Source: Candidatus Binatia bacterium | GTDB lineage: Bacteria > Desulfobacterota > Binatia > Bin18 | Direction of reading: 5' to 3' | DNA: 64,000 nucleotides | NCBI GenBank assembly: GCA_022820725.1 | Contig: JAJEFA010000014.1 | Coordinates: forward strand, 248,001-312,000 | Notes under the pieces: model-generated | Told to the model about the DNA's origin: nothing | Databases searched by the model: none | The model's input: only the letters and a program-made list of their open reading frames with translations | Made by a program: the position numbers and the translations under genes | In this document: in pieces, positions 44,371 through 52,836 of the stretch | How the letters are laid out: every line of letters starts with the position of its first letter | Numbering within the stretch: position 1 is the first letter of the stretch

Positions 44371-47010
44371 ATGAGGGAATTCGGGCAATACGGTCTCAAG
44401 AGTGAACGTGTCCTTCCAATAGGCGTGCGATGCTGGACACGTTTACCCTTGCTGGTGTCGCTCCTGGTCTTGATAGGCTCGCCGCCGACCGGGGCGCAGC
44501 AGGCTGAGCAGGGAGAGGAGGTCGTCGGGCTTGAAGAAATCCGGGTGGTCGGCTCGCGGTCGGCGGGCCGCTCTGCGGCGGATTCGCCCGTGCCGGTGGA
44601 CGTTATCGACGGCGACAGTCTCAGACACTACGGCACAACGGATATAAACGACAGGCTGGCCGCGACCGTCCCGTCCTATAAGGTCTTTCAGTATGGCATC
44701 GGTGTTGAGGCCGCCCTGGTCCGCCCGGCCAAGCTGCGCGGCCTGCCGCCGGACTCGACTCTGGTGCTGGTCAACGGCAAACGCCGCCACCGCTCCTCGG
44801 CGATTACCCGCTGGAGTTATGGATTGGCGAGCGGTTCGCATGGGACGGATATCGCCTCCATCCCATCCATCGCTCTCAAACGGGTGGAGGTGCTGCGCGA
44901 CGGCGCCGGCGCGCAGTATGGGTCTGACGCGGTGGCCGGGGTGCTGAATTTCGTGCTGCGCGACGCACCTGAGGGCGGCAGCCTGGAGACCAATCTGGGG
45001 CAATTCTACCACGGCGACGGCGACCGGCTGAATGTCGCGGCCAACATCGGCTTGCCGCTGACCGAGGCCGGGTTTGCCAACTTCAGCTTTGAGTTCACCA
45101 ACGCGGATTCGACCAATCGCAGCGTGCAGCGCGACGATGCCCGCCGCATGATCGAGCACGGCAACGCCTTTATCCGCAGGTCGGCGGCCCAGCCCTGGGG
45201 CGCGCCGGACGTGAAGTACGACTATAAATTCTTCGGCAACCTGGGCCTCGACCTCGGCGACGACCACCAGGCGTATGCCTTCGGCAATTATGCGGAGCGG
45301 GAGATTGAAGACACGTTCTACTGGCGCAATCCGGCCAGTTTTCCCGGCGTGTTCGCGCAGGGCGACGAGCTGCTGGTCGCCGACCTGTCCGCGGATGGGC
45401 GGTCCGGCAACTGCCCGACAATCACGGCGAACGATTATGTGACGCAGGGCCCGGCCGCTCTGGACCCGCTGATGGGCCTGGACGACTGCTACGCCCTGGC
45501 CCAGGCATTTCCGGGCGGGTTCACCCCCCGGTTCCGGGGTGTGGTGAACGACTGGAGCCTCGTCTTCGGCCTGCGTGGGAGCCTGCACAGCACCCTCACT
45601 CTGCTGGACGGCTGGCGCTACGACCTGAGCGCTGGGTTTGGTCAGAACCGCATGGACACCTACCTCAGGAACAGCGTGAATCCGAATCTGATCCGCTCCA
45701 AGGCAGCGATTCCAACCCGTTACAGAACCCGTACGTACGAGGAGCGGGACAAGATTTTCAACCTGGACCTCTCCCGGCCATTCGACATCGGCCTGTTCGC
45801 TTCTCCGCTGAACGTGGCCCTCGGCCTGGAGTACCGTGAAGAAACCTTTGAGAGCGGAACCGGGGAGCCGAATTCCTATCTCCGTGATGACGTGCTGGCC
45901 CGACAGGGTCTCGCGGTCGCGGTCTCCGGCCACCCAGGCACGTCGCCCCAGGAGGCAACCGAGGCCAGCCGGGACAGTTTCGGCGCGTATCTCGACCTGG
46001 AGGCCGATATCCTGACCGATGTGTTACTCACCGCCGCCGGTCGGTTTGAACACCACGAAGGTATCGGGGAGTCTCTCAATGGCAAGCTGGCCGCCCGCTG
46101 GAGTCTGCTGGACGACTACCTGGCGCTGCGCGGCTCCATCGGAACCAACTTTCGGGCGCCAACCGTTGGGCAGGCCAACTATCGGAATATAACATCGAGC
46201 CTCAACGCCGAGACCGGCGAACTGAACTTGACGTATGTGCTGTCGGGCAACGACCCGATTGCCCAACAGAAGGGGGGCAAGCCGCTCAGCCCGGAACACT
46301 CAACCAGCTTCAGCCTCGGTGCGGTCATCACACTCGGCAACCTGTCCGTCACTGCCGACTACTATAATATGGAGGTGCGCCGGCGGATTATGCTGAGCCA
46401 GAATTTTCTCCTCACCGAGGCGGATAAAGCCGCCTTGGCCGCCGCGGGTATAAACATTGTGGGCGGCCAAGTCAGCTATTTCAACAACGACTTCGGTACC
46501 ACGACCCAGGGGTTTGATGTCGTGGCAACCTACCCCCTGGAGTGGTTCGGCGGCAGGGCCGGCTCCAGCATGTTCACCTTTGCCGGTAACTGGAATAATA
46601 CCAAGGTCGATAAGCGCAACCCGCAAATCACCAATGACCTGCGGGCCGCCCAGATTGAGAACACCGAGCCGGAGTTCCGTTTCACGCTGACCGCAGACCA
46701 TAGCTGGGGACCGTGGCGGTTGCTCACCCGGCTCCACTACTATGACGATTTCAAAGATTTCCCGATATTCAGGCCCACAAACCCTGTCCACGCCCACGCA
46801 CGCGCCCTGCTTGACCTAGAGGCGTCCTATACTTTTTTCAGCGGTGCGTTCAACGGCGTGACCCTGGCGCTTGGCGCGCAAAACCTGTTCGATACGTATC
46901 CGACCAAAAGCAAGTATGCCGGCCGCCATGGCATGAAATACCCGGTCGTCTCGCCGTATGGGTATAACGGCGGATTCTATTATCTGCGGGCGGGTTTCGA
47001 GTGGGGTTAA
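44371..47010 (+). CDS. TonB-dependent receptor, copy 2
   Basis: 879 residues, homologous throughout to copy 1 (VVGSRSAGRSAADSPVPVDV, LRGLPPDSTLVLVNGKRRHR, GAGAQYGSDAVAGVLNFVLR). Unlike copy 1 its N-terminus is partly encoded by palindromic repeat copy F (44398-44450), which supplies residues ~10-27 (KSERVLPIGVRCWTRLPL), the charged and first hydrophobic part of the signal peptide. GTG 44425 inside the repeat is an alternative start giving a tidy signal peptide. No clear ribosome-binding site precedes either start. Confidence 0.92.
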   Translation: MREFGQYGLKSERVLPIGVRCWTRLPLLVSLLVLIGSPPTGAQQAEQGEEVVGLEEIRVVGSRSAGRSAADSPVPVDVIDGDSLRHYGTTDINDRLAATVPSYKVFQYGIGVEAALVRPAKLRGLPPDSTLVLVNGKRRHRSSAITRWSYGLASGSHGTDIASIPSIALKRVEVLRDGAGAQYGSDAVAGVLNFVLRDAPEGGSLETNLGQFYHGDGDRLNVAANIGLPLTEAGFANFSFEFTNADSTNRSVQRDDARRMIEHGNAFIRRSAAQPWGAPDVKYDYKFFGNLGLDLGDDHQAYAFGNYAEREIEDTFYWRNPASFPGVFAQGDELLVADLSADGRSGNCPTITANDYVTQGPAALDPLMGLDDCYALAQAFPGGFTPRFRGVVNDWSLVFGLRGSLHSTLTLLDGWRYDLSAGFGQNRMDTYLRNSVNPNLIRSKAAIPTRYRTRTYEERDKIFNLDLSRPFDIGLFASPLNVALGLEYREETFESGTGEPNSYLRDDVLARQGLAVAVSGHPGTSPQEATEASRDSFGAYLDLEADILTDVLLTAAGRFEHHEGIGESLNGKLAARWSLLDDYLALRGSIGTNFRAPTVGQANYRNITSSLNAETGELNLTYVLSGNDPIAQQKGGKPLSPEHSTSFSLGAVITLGNLSVTADYYNMEVRRRIMLSQNFLLTEADKAALAAAGINIVGGQVSYFNNDFGTTTQGFDVVATYPLEWFGGRAGSSMFTFAGNWNNTKVDKRNPQITNDLRAAQIENTEPEFRFTLTADHSWGPWRLLTRLHYYDDFKDFPIFRPTNPVHAHARALLDLEASYTFFSGAFNGVTLALGAQNLFDTYPTKSKYAGRHGMKYPVVSPYGYNGGFYYLRAGFEWG
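44398..44450 (+). repeat. 54-bp palindromic repeat family, copy F (in a signal-peptide region)
   Basis: AAGAGTGAACGTGTCC, the loop TTCCAATAGGCGTGCGATGCT and GGACACGTTTACCCTT. It lies at the 5' end of the second TonB-receptor gene, in frame with it. Confidence 0.9.
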
Positions 47011-47074
47011 ACCCACATGCCTGGGACGGATATGGTAGAGGAAACAGAGAAGCTGGAAAAAAAGGAGGAACACC

Positions 47075-48736
47075 ATGGGCACCGTTCGAGGCGAAGAACT
47101 CATTGCACAGGGTTTTAAGCGGGAAAACGTCGATACCATTTTCTTTATGATGGGCGGACCGACCAGCGGCACTGCGGCGGCCTGTCTCGACCTGGGTATG
47201 CAGGGCATTTATGTTCGCCACGAACAGGCCGCGGCCATGATGGCCCACGCCTACGCGCGGGTCACAGGCAAGCCTGGCATCTGCATTACCCCGTCCGGTC
47301 CGGGCACGGCCAACGCCGTGACCGGACTGGCCAATGCCTGGGCGGACTCCGCTCCGATTATTGCCATCGGCGGGTCGGCTCCCATGCGGGCGACTACGCT
47401 CGACGCCTTTCAGGAGATGGATCAGGTCGCCATGATGAAGCCGGTGGTCAAGGCGGCGTATCGTATTGATATGGCCCAGCGGGTGCCCGAATATGTCAGT
47501 ATTGCCTTTCGGGAAGCCATGGACGGCAAGAAAGGTCCGGTGTATCTTGACCTGCCCGGCGATGTGCTGGCGCATAAGGTTGACGAAGAGAAAATCTACT
47601 GGCCGGAGAATTATCGGACCGAAAGCCGGCCGGCCGGAGACCCGGCCCTGGTCAAACAGGCGGTCGAACTCCTGGCCCAGGCCGAGAAACCTCTCATTGT
47701 GACCGGCAGCGGCATCCTGTGGTCGGAGGCCAGCGCGGAACTGCAACGGTTTGTCGAGTCCACTGGCGTTCCTTTTTTCACCACTCCGCAGGGGCGCGGC
47801 GTCATTCCCGAGGATCATGACCGTGCCTTTCCCGCAGCCCGGTCCCTGGCCTTTCGCGAGGCGGACGTGGTGCTGGTCATTGGCGCGCGGGCAAACTCCA
47901 TGCTGTCGTTTCTCCGTGCGCCCCGTTTTTCTCCTGAGGCAAAGTTTGTCAACGTCAATCTGGACGGCAGAGCCATCGGTCATAATCGAGGGGTGGCGGT
48001 CGGTATTGTCGGCGACGCCAAGCTCGTCTTGCAGCAGCTGACAGAAGAGGCCAGCGGCAAGTTCGACCCCCATCAGGAAACCGCCTGGGTTGCCCAGCTT
48101 GCGGCCAAACAACGCTCTAATATGGAGCGCTCGGCTCCGCTGCTGCACTCGGACGCCACCCCGGTCCATCCACTCCGCCTGTGCAAGGAAGTCCGCGAGA
48201 CAATCAGCCGCGATACCATTCTAGTCGTGGACGGGCATGAAATCCTCAATTTTGCCCGCCAGTCCATTCCCGTGTATGACATCGGCGGCAGTCTTAATGC
48301 CGGCCCGCACGGCTGTATGGGCGTGGGCGTGCCGTTCGGCATCGGAGCCAAAGTGGCAGCGCCGGACAAACCGGTCCTGGTCCTGTCCGGTGACGGCGCC
48401 TTTGGCTGGAACGGCATGGAGATGGACTCGGCCATTCGGCATAACATCCCCATCGTCGTCGTGGTCTCGAACAACGCGGGTTTCACCTCGCGCCAGACCG
48501 GGTATATGACGGCCGGCGACAAACAGGGACGGCAGAATGTCGGTCGCGAGCTTGGCCATCAGCGCTATGACAAGGTGGTCGAAGCACTGGGCGGCTATGG
48601 GGAATATGTCGAGAACCCCGCCGACATCAAGGCCGCGATTGAACGGGCGTTTGCCAGCGGCAAACCGTCTTTAGTCAATGTCTGCACCGACCCGGACGCC
48701 CAGGCCACAACCGATATGGGGTTTGGGGGGTATTAG
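47075..48736 (+). CDS. Thiamine diphosphate-dependent enzyme (acetolactate synthase/oxalyl-CoA decarboxylase-like)
   Basis: 553 residues, AAAAAGGAGG upstream. The N-terminal pyrimidine domain has YVRHEQAAAMMAHAYARVTG with the catalytic Glu and PGTANAVTGLANAW; the central domain has an FAD-like fold; the C-terminal domain binds the pyrophosphate through VLSGDGAFGWNGMEMD … VVVSNNAGF (GDG … NN). The family covers acetolactate synthase, 2-hydroxyacyl-CoA lyase and oxalyl-CoA decarboxylase. The exact reaction is not decidable here. The YbdK-like gene follows after 16 bases. Confidence 0.9.
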   Translation: MGTVRGEELIAQGFKRENVDTIFFMMGGPTSGTAAACLDLGMQGIYVRHEQAAAMMAHAYARVTGKPGICITPSGPGTANAVTGLANAWADSAPIIAIGGSAPMRATTLDAFQEMDQVAMMKPVVKAAYRIDMAQRVPEYVSIAFREAMDGKKGPVYLDLPGDVLAHKVDEEKIYWPENYRTESRPAGDPALVKQAVELLAQAEKPLIVTGSGILWSEASAELQRFVESTGVPFFTTPQGRGVIPEDHDRAFPAARSLAFREADVVLVIGARANSMLSFLRAPRFSPEAKFVNVNLDGRAIGHNRGVAVGIVGDAKLVLQQLTEEASGKFDPHQETAWVAQLAAKQRSNMERSAPLLHSDATPVHPLRLCKEVRETISRDTILVVDGHEILNFARQSIPVYDIGGSLNAGPHGCMGVGVPFGIGAKVAAPDKPVLVLSGDGAFGWNGMEMDSAIRHNIPIVVVVSNNAGFTSRQTGYMTAGDKQGRQNVGRELGHQRYDKVVEALGGYGEYVENPADIKAAIERAFASGKPSLVNVCTDPDAQATTDMGFGGY

Positions 48737-48752
48737 AAAACAGGGGAACGAC

Positions 48753-49910
48753 ATGAGCAGCAATAAGACCTGGGACGACCTCACGCTGGGCGTTGAGGAG
48801 GAATTCTTTCTCGTAGACCCCGTCTCGCGCGACCTGCTGGCCGATCCTGACCCCGGCATTTTCGAGACCTGCGAACGCAACCGGGGGCCGCACAAAGTCG
48901 TACACGAACTTTTCCGAACCCAGATCGAGACCAACACCCAGGTCTGTCACTCGCTGGCTGAGGTGCGCGCCGCCCTGTGCGAAACTCGCCGGCTGGTCAT
49001 TGAGGCCGCGGAGGCATACGGAGCCACGGTCATGGCCGCCTCGACCCATCCGTTCGCAGAGTGGCGGGCACAGATGACCACGCCCAAGGAGCGCTACGAG
49101 CGGTTCGCAATCACGTTTCAGGAGAGTATACGGCGTGGGCTCATCGCCGGCATGCATATTCATGCCGGCTTTGGCGACCCGGATGAGAGAATCCGGGTCA
49201 TGACCGCGCTCCGGCGCTACCTGCCGCTGCTCCACGCCCTGTCCACCTCATCGCCATTCAATTCAGGCCACCAGACCGGTTTCAAGTCCTACCGCCTCAA
49301 CCTGTTCGGCGCTCTGCCGCGCACCAGCCTGCCCGGTCCACTGTATTCCCAGACCGAGTACGACCGGCTCATAGCCGACTACCAGCGCATGGAGTTTATC
49401 ACCAGCGCGAGCGAATTATGGTGGGACATCCGCCCCTCACGAGCCTACCCGACCGTGGAAATGCGCATCTGCGACATCTGCCCACTCATTGACGACGCCG
49501 TATGCATCGCTGCCCTCTACGCGGCGCTGATTCGCTACCTGTCGCGGCAGGACCGGGAGGGAAATTTACCCCCCGAACCGCCCACCGAGATCATTGCCGA
49601 GAACCGCTGGCTCGCCCAGCGCTACGGGGTGCTCGCCTTCCTCGGCGACCCAGGCCGGGGCGGACGGCAGGACATCCAGGACTACGCGACTCAACTGATC
49701 GAGACCCTCGCCGATGACGCTCACGCCCTGGGCTGCGAAGACGAGATGCGCCACGCGCTGGCCATCATTCGTTCCGGGAGCAGTGCCGACCGGCAGCTTG
49801 ACCATTTCCGCTTGCGCCTCCTTGAAGGAGACACCGAGCAAGAGGCCCTGCGTTCTGTCGTCGATCTGGTATTAGCCGAAACCCGGCAGGGAGTCTGGGA
49901 GACCGGTTGA
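48753..49910 (+). CDS. ybdK: Carboxylate-amine ligase, YbdK/GCS2-like
   Basis: 385 residues. LGVEEEFFLVDPVSRDLL is the ATP and substrate loop of the glutamate-cysteine ligase 2 family; HIHAGFGDPDERIRVMTALR and LPLLHALSTSSPFNSGHQTG follow, with RPSRAYPTVEMRICDICPLI near the metal site. Homologues are weak glutamate-cysteine ligases, and some act on other acids and amines. Pairing with a ThDP enzyme may indicate a small biosynthetic or modification unit. Confidence 0.85.
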   Translation: MSSNKTWDDLTLGVEEEFFLVDPVSRDLLADPDPGIFETCERNRGPHKVVHELFRTQIETNTQVCHSLAEVRAALCETRRLVIEAAEAYGATVMAASTHPFAEWRAQMTTPKERYERFAITFQESIRRGLIAGMHIHAGFGDPDERIRVMTALRRYLPLLHALSTSSPFNSGHQTGFKSYRLNLFGALPRTSLPGPLYSQTEYDRLIADYQRMEFITSASELWWDIRPSRAYPTVEMRICDICPLIDDAVCIAALYAALIRYLSRQDREGNLPPEPPTEIIAENRWLAQRYGVLAFLGDPGRGGRQDIQDYATQLIETLADDAHALGCEDEMRHALAIIRSGSSADRQLDHFRLRLLEGDTEQEALRSVVDLVLAETRQGVWETG

Positions 49911-50125
49911 CCCTCGCATATTGATAAGAACTGCGAATTTTTCCGCAGAAAAAGTGCTTGCAAAAGGGAATATCTCCCTCGTCGTTCTTCCTTGTATCAA
50001 CTCCGAATGGCCCACACACGGGGTCCCATCCTACGCCCGTGCTATGGAGTCCAGCCATTCTCTTGACAGCCCCATGCCCTACTGGCAGTGGTATGGCGGG
50101 AAGAAGAAAGCCGAAGGAGGAAGAG
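49911..50125. other. Intergenic region
   Basis: About 215 bases. TTCCGCAGAAAAAGTGCTTGCAA lies near 49940, with a weak inverted repeat but no clear T run. Nothing recognisable apart from the AAGGAGGAAGAG ribosome-binding site of the next gene. Confidence 0.4.
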
Positions 50126-50389
50126 ATGAGTCATCTGCAAGACTTGGCACGGGCAGGAGAATTTTGCATCCACGAAGCGATACTGACCGCGCTTGCGCAG
50201 CAGCCAGCGGGCGGACTGAGCGTGCGGGAAATCGCGGGAGCACTGGAAGTTTCAGGGACGGGCTGTGAGAAAATGATCGAAAGCCACCTGCAACACCGCC
50301 TAAAGAATGCGGGCAAAGTCCGTCTCACACGGAAACCACATCCCGAGTGGGTTTTGACGACGGAGGAACGGTCGCGCAGACGCGGATAA
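50126..50389 (+). CDS. Small winged-helix-like hypothetical protein
   Basis: 87 residues with GGAGGAAGAG upstream of ATG 50126. HEAILTALAQQPAGGLSVRE then IAGALEVSGTGCEKMIESHL resembles a short winged helix-turn-helix, followed by a basic tail. Not recognised further. Confidence 0.55.
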   Translation: MSHLQDLARAGEFCIHEAILTALAQQPAGGLSVREIAGALEVSGTGCEKMIESHLQHRLKNAGKVRLTRKPHPEWVLTTEERSRRRG

Positions 50390-50513
50390 GGCGGGGCAGT
50401 GGGTAAGATACGATATAAGTCCCCTTTTTTATGTGTCGCAGCCGATCCCGGCCCAAACGATCCGCAGTTCGCGCCATGATTGGCAGAGTCCCTTCTGACG
50501 AGCGAGGTAGCCT

Positions 50514-50897
50514 ATGGGCACGACTGGCCAACGCATTGAGAGTCGTGAGGACCAAAAAGTCGTTGGAAGAAATGAGCGGTATCTTCCACTGCAAGAGGCA
50601 ACTCGTATCGTTGAGGAATGCTCACGTCAGGGAATTGCAGTTATAGGGATGGACTTTGTACATATCCAAGCGGGCAAGGTTCAGCCTCGCATTCCAATCA
50701 ATTCGGCAGACTGGTCAGCTTTCCTGAAAGAACCCCGCTGGCAAGAGGTTGTTGCCCAATGCAACGCGGCGTCCCTCCGAGCCCTTGAACGAGAAGAGCG
50801 GGAAGACCCGGAGCAGCTATGTTCTCTTGTCTTTTTTCGTGAAGAAGAATGGACGACGGGTAACTGGTCTCACGGAAAACCCGGCATTTCTACATGA
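50514..50897 (+). CDS. Hypothetical protein
   Basis: 127 residues with GAGGTAGCCT before ATG 50514. YLPLQEATRIVEECSRQGIA then VIGMDFVHIQAGKVQPRIPI and a Trp/Glu-rich C-terminus (SLVFFREEEW) vaguely recall small immunity proteins, but I do not recognise a family. The adjacent region has accessory and truncated genes. Confidence 0.5.
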   Translation: MGTTGQRIESREDQKVVGRNERYLPLQEATRIVEECSRQGIAVIGMDFVHIQAGKVQPRIPINSADWSAFLKEPRWQEVVAQCNAASLRALEREEREDPEQLCSLVFFREEEWTTGNWSHGKPGIST

Positions 50898-50907
50898 CGC
50901 TCGCTGT

Positions 50908-51003
50908 CCGTCCTTCGACTTCAGGCGCGTTGCGCCTTACGCTCAGGACCGACGGCCTCTTCCCCGTTCTTCCTGAGCGTAGCGTAAGCGAAGTCGAAGG
51001 ACC
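50908..51003. repeat. Nested palindromic repeat (TCCTTCGACTTC … GAAGTCGAAGGA)
   Basis: Outer arms GTCCTTCGACTTC and GAAGTCGAAGGAC, with inner arms around CGCCTTACGCTCAGGAC and TCCTGAGCGTAGCGTAAGCG. Such extragenic palindromes occur in many bacterial genomes. It separates the gene at 50514 from the convergent minus-strand pair. Confidence 0.75.
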
Positions 51004-51047
51004 ACACAGCCATAAGCTCAGCGCATCAGTATCAAGGGCTCGGAGGC

Positions 51048-51227
51048 TTATTCCTCCGACTCTGCCTTGTCCAGTTGGGCGCGGTGTTCTGCCACGTTGT
51101 CCACCCAAGCATCAATCTCGGGGTGATCATTCCAGATTCCCGCAAAAGGCATCCAGGGATGAATCGTACCCGGATAGCGCTTTTTCGGTGGGGTCTCTTG
51201 GTTAGCCATTTGCGGTTTGTTTATCAT
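51048..51227 (-). CDS. Short hypothetical protein coupled to the upstream gene
   Basis: 59 residues. ATG 51227 overlaps the TGA of the upstream gene (ATGA), so it is translated by coupling. PPKKRYPGTIHPWMPFAGIW, then NDHPEIDAWVDNVAEHRAQL, is acidic and Trp-rich. Unrecognised; together with 51224-51547 it forms a two-gene unit that could be a toxin-antitoxin or immunity pair, but there is no direct evidence. Confidence 0.5.
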   Translation of the reverse strand: MINKPQMANQETPPKKRYPGTIHPWMPFAGIWNDHPEIDAWVDNVAEHRAQLDKAESEE

Positions 51228-51547
51228 GCTGCGGCAAGACGCTGGTTCAGCACGCACCAGAAGGTTGCGACTGCTTCCTTGTCGGCCTCAAAGAAGTCCT
51301 CGAAAAAACCACTCCCATTGAGCAGTGGAGGATAGGCGTAACGTTCGCCATCTTCCCCAAATTCGGTGGTCCAATCGGCTGGTTCGCTTGGATTAACGAC
51401 TTCAAAGAGTCGGGCAGGATACAGATACGGACGCCCTTCATCATTGAGGATACGAAACGCATCGGCTTCAATCCCGATCACCATATACTGCTGGCGAGGA
51501 GAGGGGTCGGGATAGTGGGCGTTTCGTCTGCGGAGCTTGACAATCAT
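51224..51547 (-). CDS. Hypothetical protein, possibly part of a two-gene unit
   Basis: 107 residues. YMVIGIEADAFRILNDEGRP, YLYPARLFEVVNPSEPADWT and GFFEDFFEADKEAV are seen; not recognised. The reading frame is the same as that of the truncated methyltransferase upstream, separated by a single TAA (51596-51598), which suggests the two may once have been one frame or that this gene is read from an internal start. Confidence 0.5.
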   Translation of the reverse strand: MIVKLRRRNAHYPDPSPRQQYMVIGIEADAFRILNDEGRPYLYPARLFEVVNPSEPADWTTEFGEDGERYAYPPLLNGSGFFEDFFEADKEAVATFWCVLNQRLAAA

Positions 51548-51595
51548 CTCTCCGCTAACCTTCCAGCAGATGACTTTCCAGGGACGGGCAGATTT

Positions 51596-51988
51596 TTACC
51601 AGGCTTGGGCTACCTGAACGGGTAACCCGACGCGCATGAAGAATCGTGCAAACGCCTGAGACAGGTGCTCGCGATACGGCGGTAACAGGCGTAATCTGGG
51701 CTGCCCTCGTTGCTTAAGGAGAGATTCAAGGAAGTCATTGGTGTCCTTGGCCTCCCAGTACCCACGATTCAGGAAGTACTCATCACGAAACGTTCCATCC
51801 GGCCGTATGGAACCGAGGACTAATTCTGGAATAAGCGTCCAGCCGGTTCGCCGACCGGTCTCGGCCAGCAGATTCTGAAACGCGGACCGTAGCGCCCCCT
51901 CGTGTGTCACGCCCTGCTTCTCGTACGCTTCGAGAGCGGCGTAGTAGGCGGTCAGGTTTTTTGGTTTGACGGCGGGAGCGGCAGACAT
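51596..51988 (-). pseudogene. Truncated N-terminal domain of a type ISP-like restriction-modification enzyme
   Basis: 130 residues from ATG 51988. AALEAYEKQGVTHEGALRSA then FQNLLAETGRRTGWTLIPEL, RPDGTFRDEYFLNRGYWEAK and DT is the start of the large N-6 methyltransferase/helicase-nuclease proteins of ~1000 residues or more. After that, NDFLESLLKQRGQPRLRLLP and PYREHLSQAFARFFMRVGLP form an unrelated-looking tail ending at TAA. Probably a deletion that joined the domain start to another gene's end. A functional small protein is not excluded. Confidence 0.6.
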
Positions 51989-52166
51989 GAGCATTCCTTC
52001 ACACGATACCCTTGTATGTATTCGTCTGGCAGCGCACAAGGGACGCGCCTCTGGGTCGATGCACCAACAAGAGTGTTTCTCCTCCAGATGTCCTGTTGAC
52101 TGCACTATGAAGCCTGCATAGACTGCACTAAATGATGTCATTCTGGCATGCTCACAGGAGGCTCAG

Positions 52167-52418
52167 GTGAAGACCATGACCATCCGTAACGTACCGGCGG
52201 AGTTGGCCTCAGCCCTTGATGCGGAAAGGCGACGCCGGGGGCTCTCACTGAACCGGACCGTGCTGTCCTTGATGCAGGAAGCCCTCGGCATCTCGACGAG
52301 TGGCAGCCGCAGCAACGGGCTTCGCCACTTGGCCGGAGCCTGGAATGCGGATGAATTCAGGCAATTCGAAGAAGCCGTGGCACCGTTTGGGGAGATCGAT
52401 AAGGACCTCTGGCGGTGA
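52167..52418 (+). CDS. FitA/VapB-like antitoxin
   Basis: 83 residues. MTIRNVPAELASALDAERRR then GLSLNRTVLSLMQEALG is the ribbon-helix-helix domain, and a tail of 30 residues wraps the toxin. It ends TGATG, overlapping the ATG of the PIN-domain gene. Confidence 0.82.
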   Translation: MKTMTIRNVPAELASALDAERRRRGLSLNRTVLSLMQEALGISTSGSRSNGLRHLAGAWNADEFRQFEEAVAPFGEIDKDLWR

Positions 52419-52807
52419 TGCGACTCTGCCTCGATACTTCGGCCTACAGCAACTTCCAACGCGGCGAACCACGCGTCGTTGAGCGTCTGGATCGCGCGGA
52501 GTGGATTGGCATACCGGCCGTCGTGGTCGGCGAGCTGTGGGCGGGCTTCTTACTCGGTACACGCGTTGACGAGAACATCGCCGCCTTGGAGGAGTTCCTC
52601 CGACACCGCGTTGTGGAGACATTGCCCGTAGACGGGGAAACGGGGCGTATATTCGGCGAGATATTTCTTGATCTGCGCCGTAAGGGACATCCGTTACCCA
52701 CGAACGACATGTGGATTGCGGCCACAGCGGCACAGTCCGGTGCAACCGTTCTCACCTTCGACGAGCACTTTCGAGAAATTGCTCGCGTCAGCGCGCTTAT
52801 CCTGTGA
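52418..52807 (+). CDS. VapC-like PIN-domain toxin
   Basis: 129 residues from ATG 52418 overlapping the antitoxin stop. MRLCLDTSAYSNFQRGE holds the first acidic residue, VVVGELWAGFLLG the second, PLPTNDMWIAATAAQSGATV the third and fourth, and TFDEHFREIARV the usual C-terminal segment. A complete, probably active module. Confidence 0.88.
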   Translation: MRLCLDTSAYSNFQRGEPRVVERLDRAEWIGIPAVVVGELWAGFLLGTRVDENIAALEEFLRHRVVETLPVDGETGRIFGEIFLDLRRKGHPLPTNDMWIAATAAQSGATVLTFDEHFREIARVSALIL

Positions 52808-52836
52808 GTCTGAGGGCGTCCATTTCCCTGTCGCCC

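Noticed and set aside
42593..47200. Long minus-strand open frames (about 400-520 codons) inside the TonB receptor and ThDP genes
   Set aside because: They oppose genes with unmistakable TonB-receptor and ThDP motifs and read as low-complexity GC-driven sequence.
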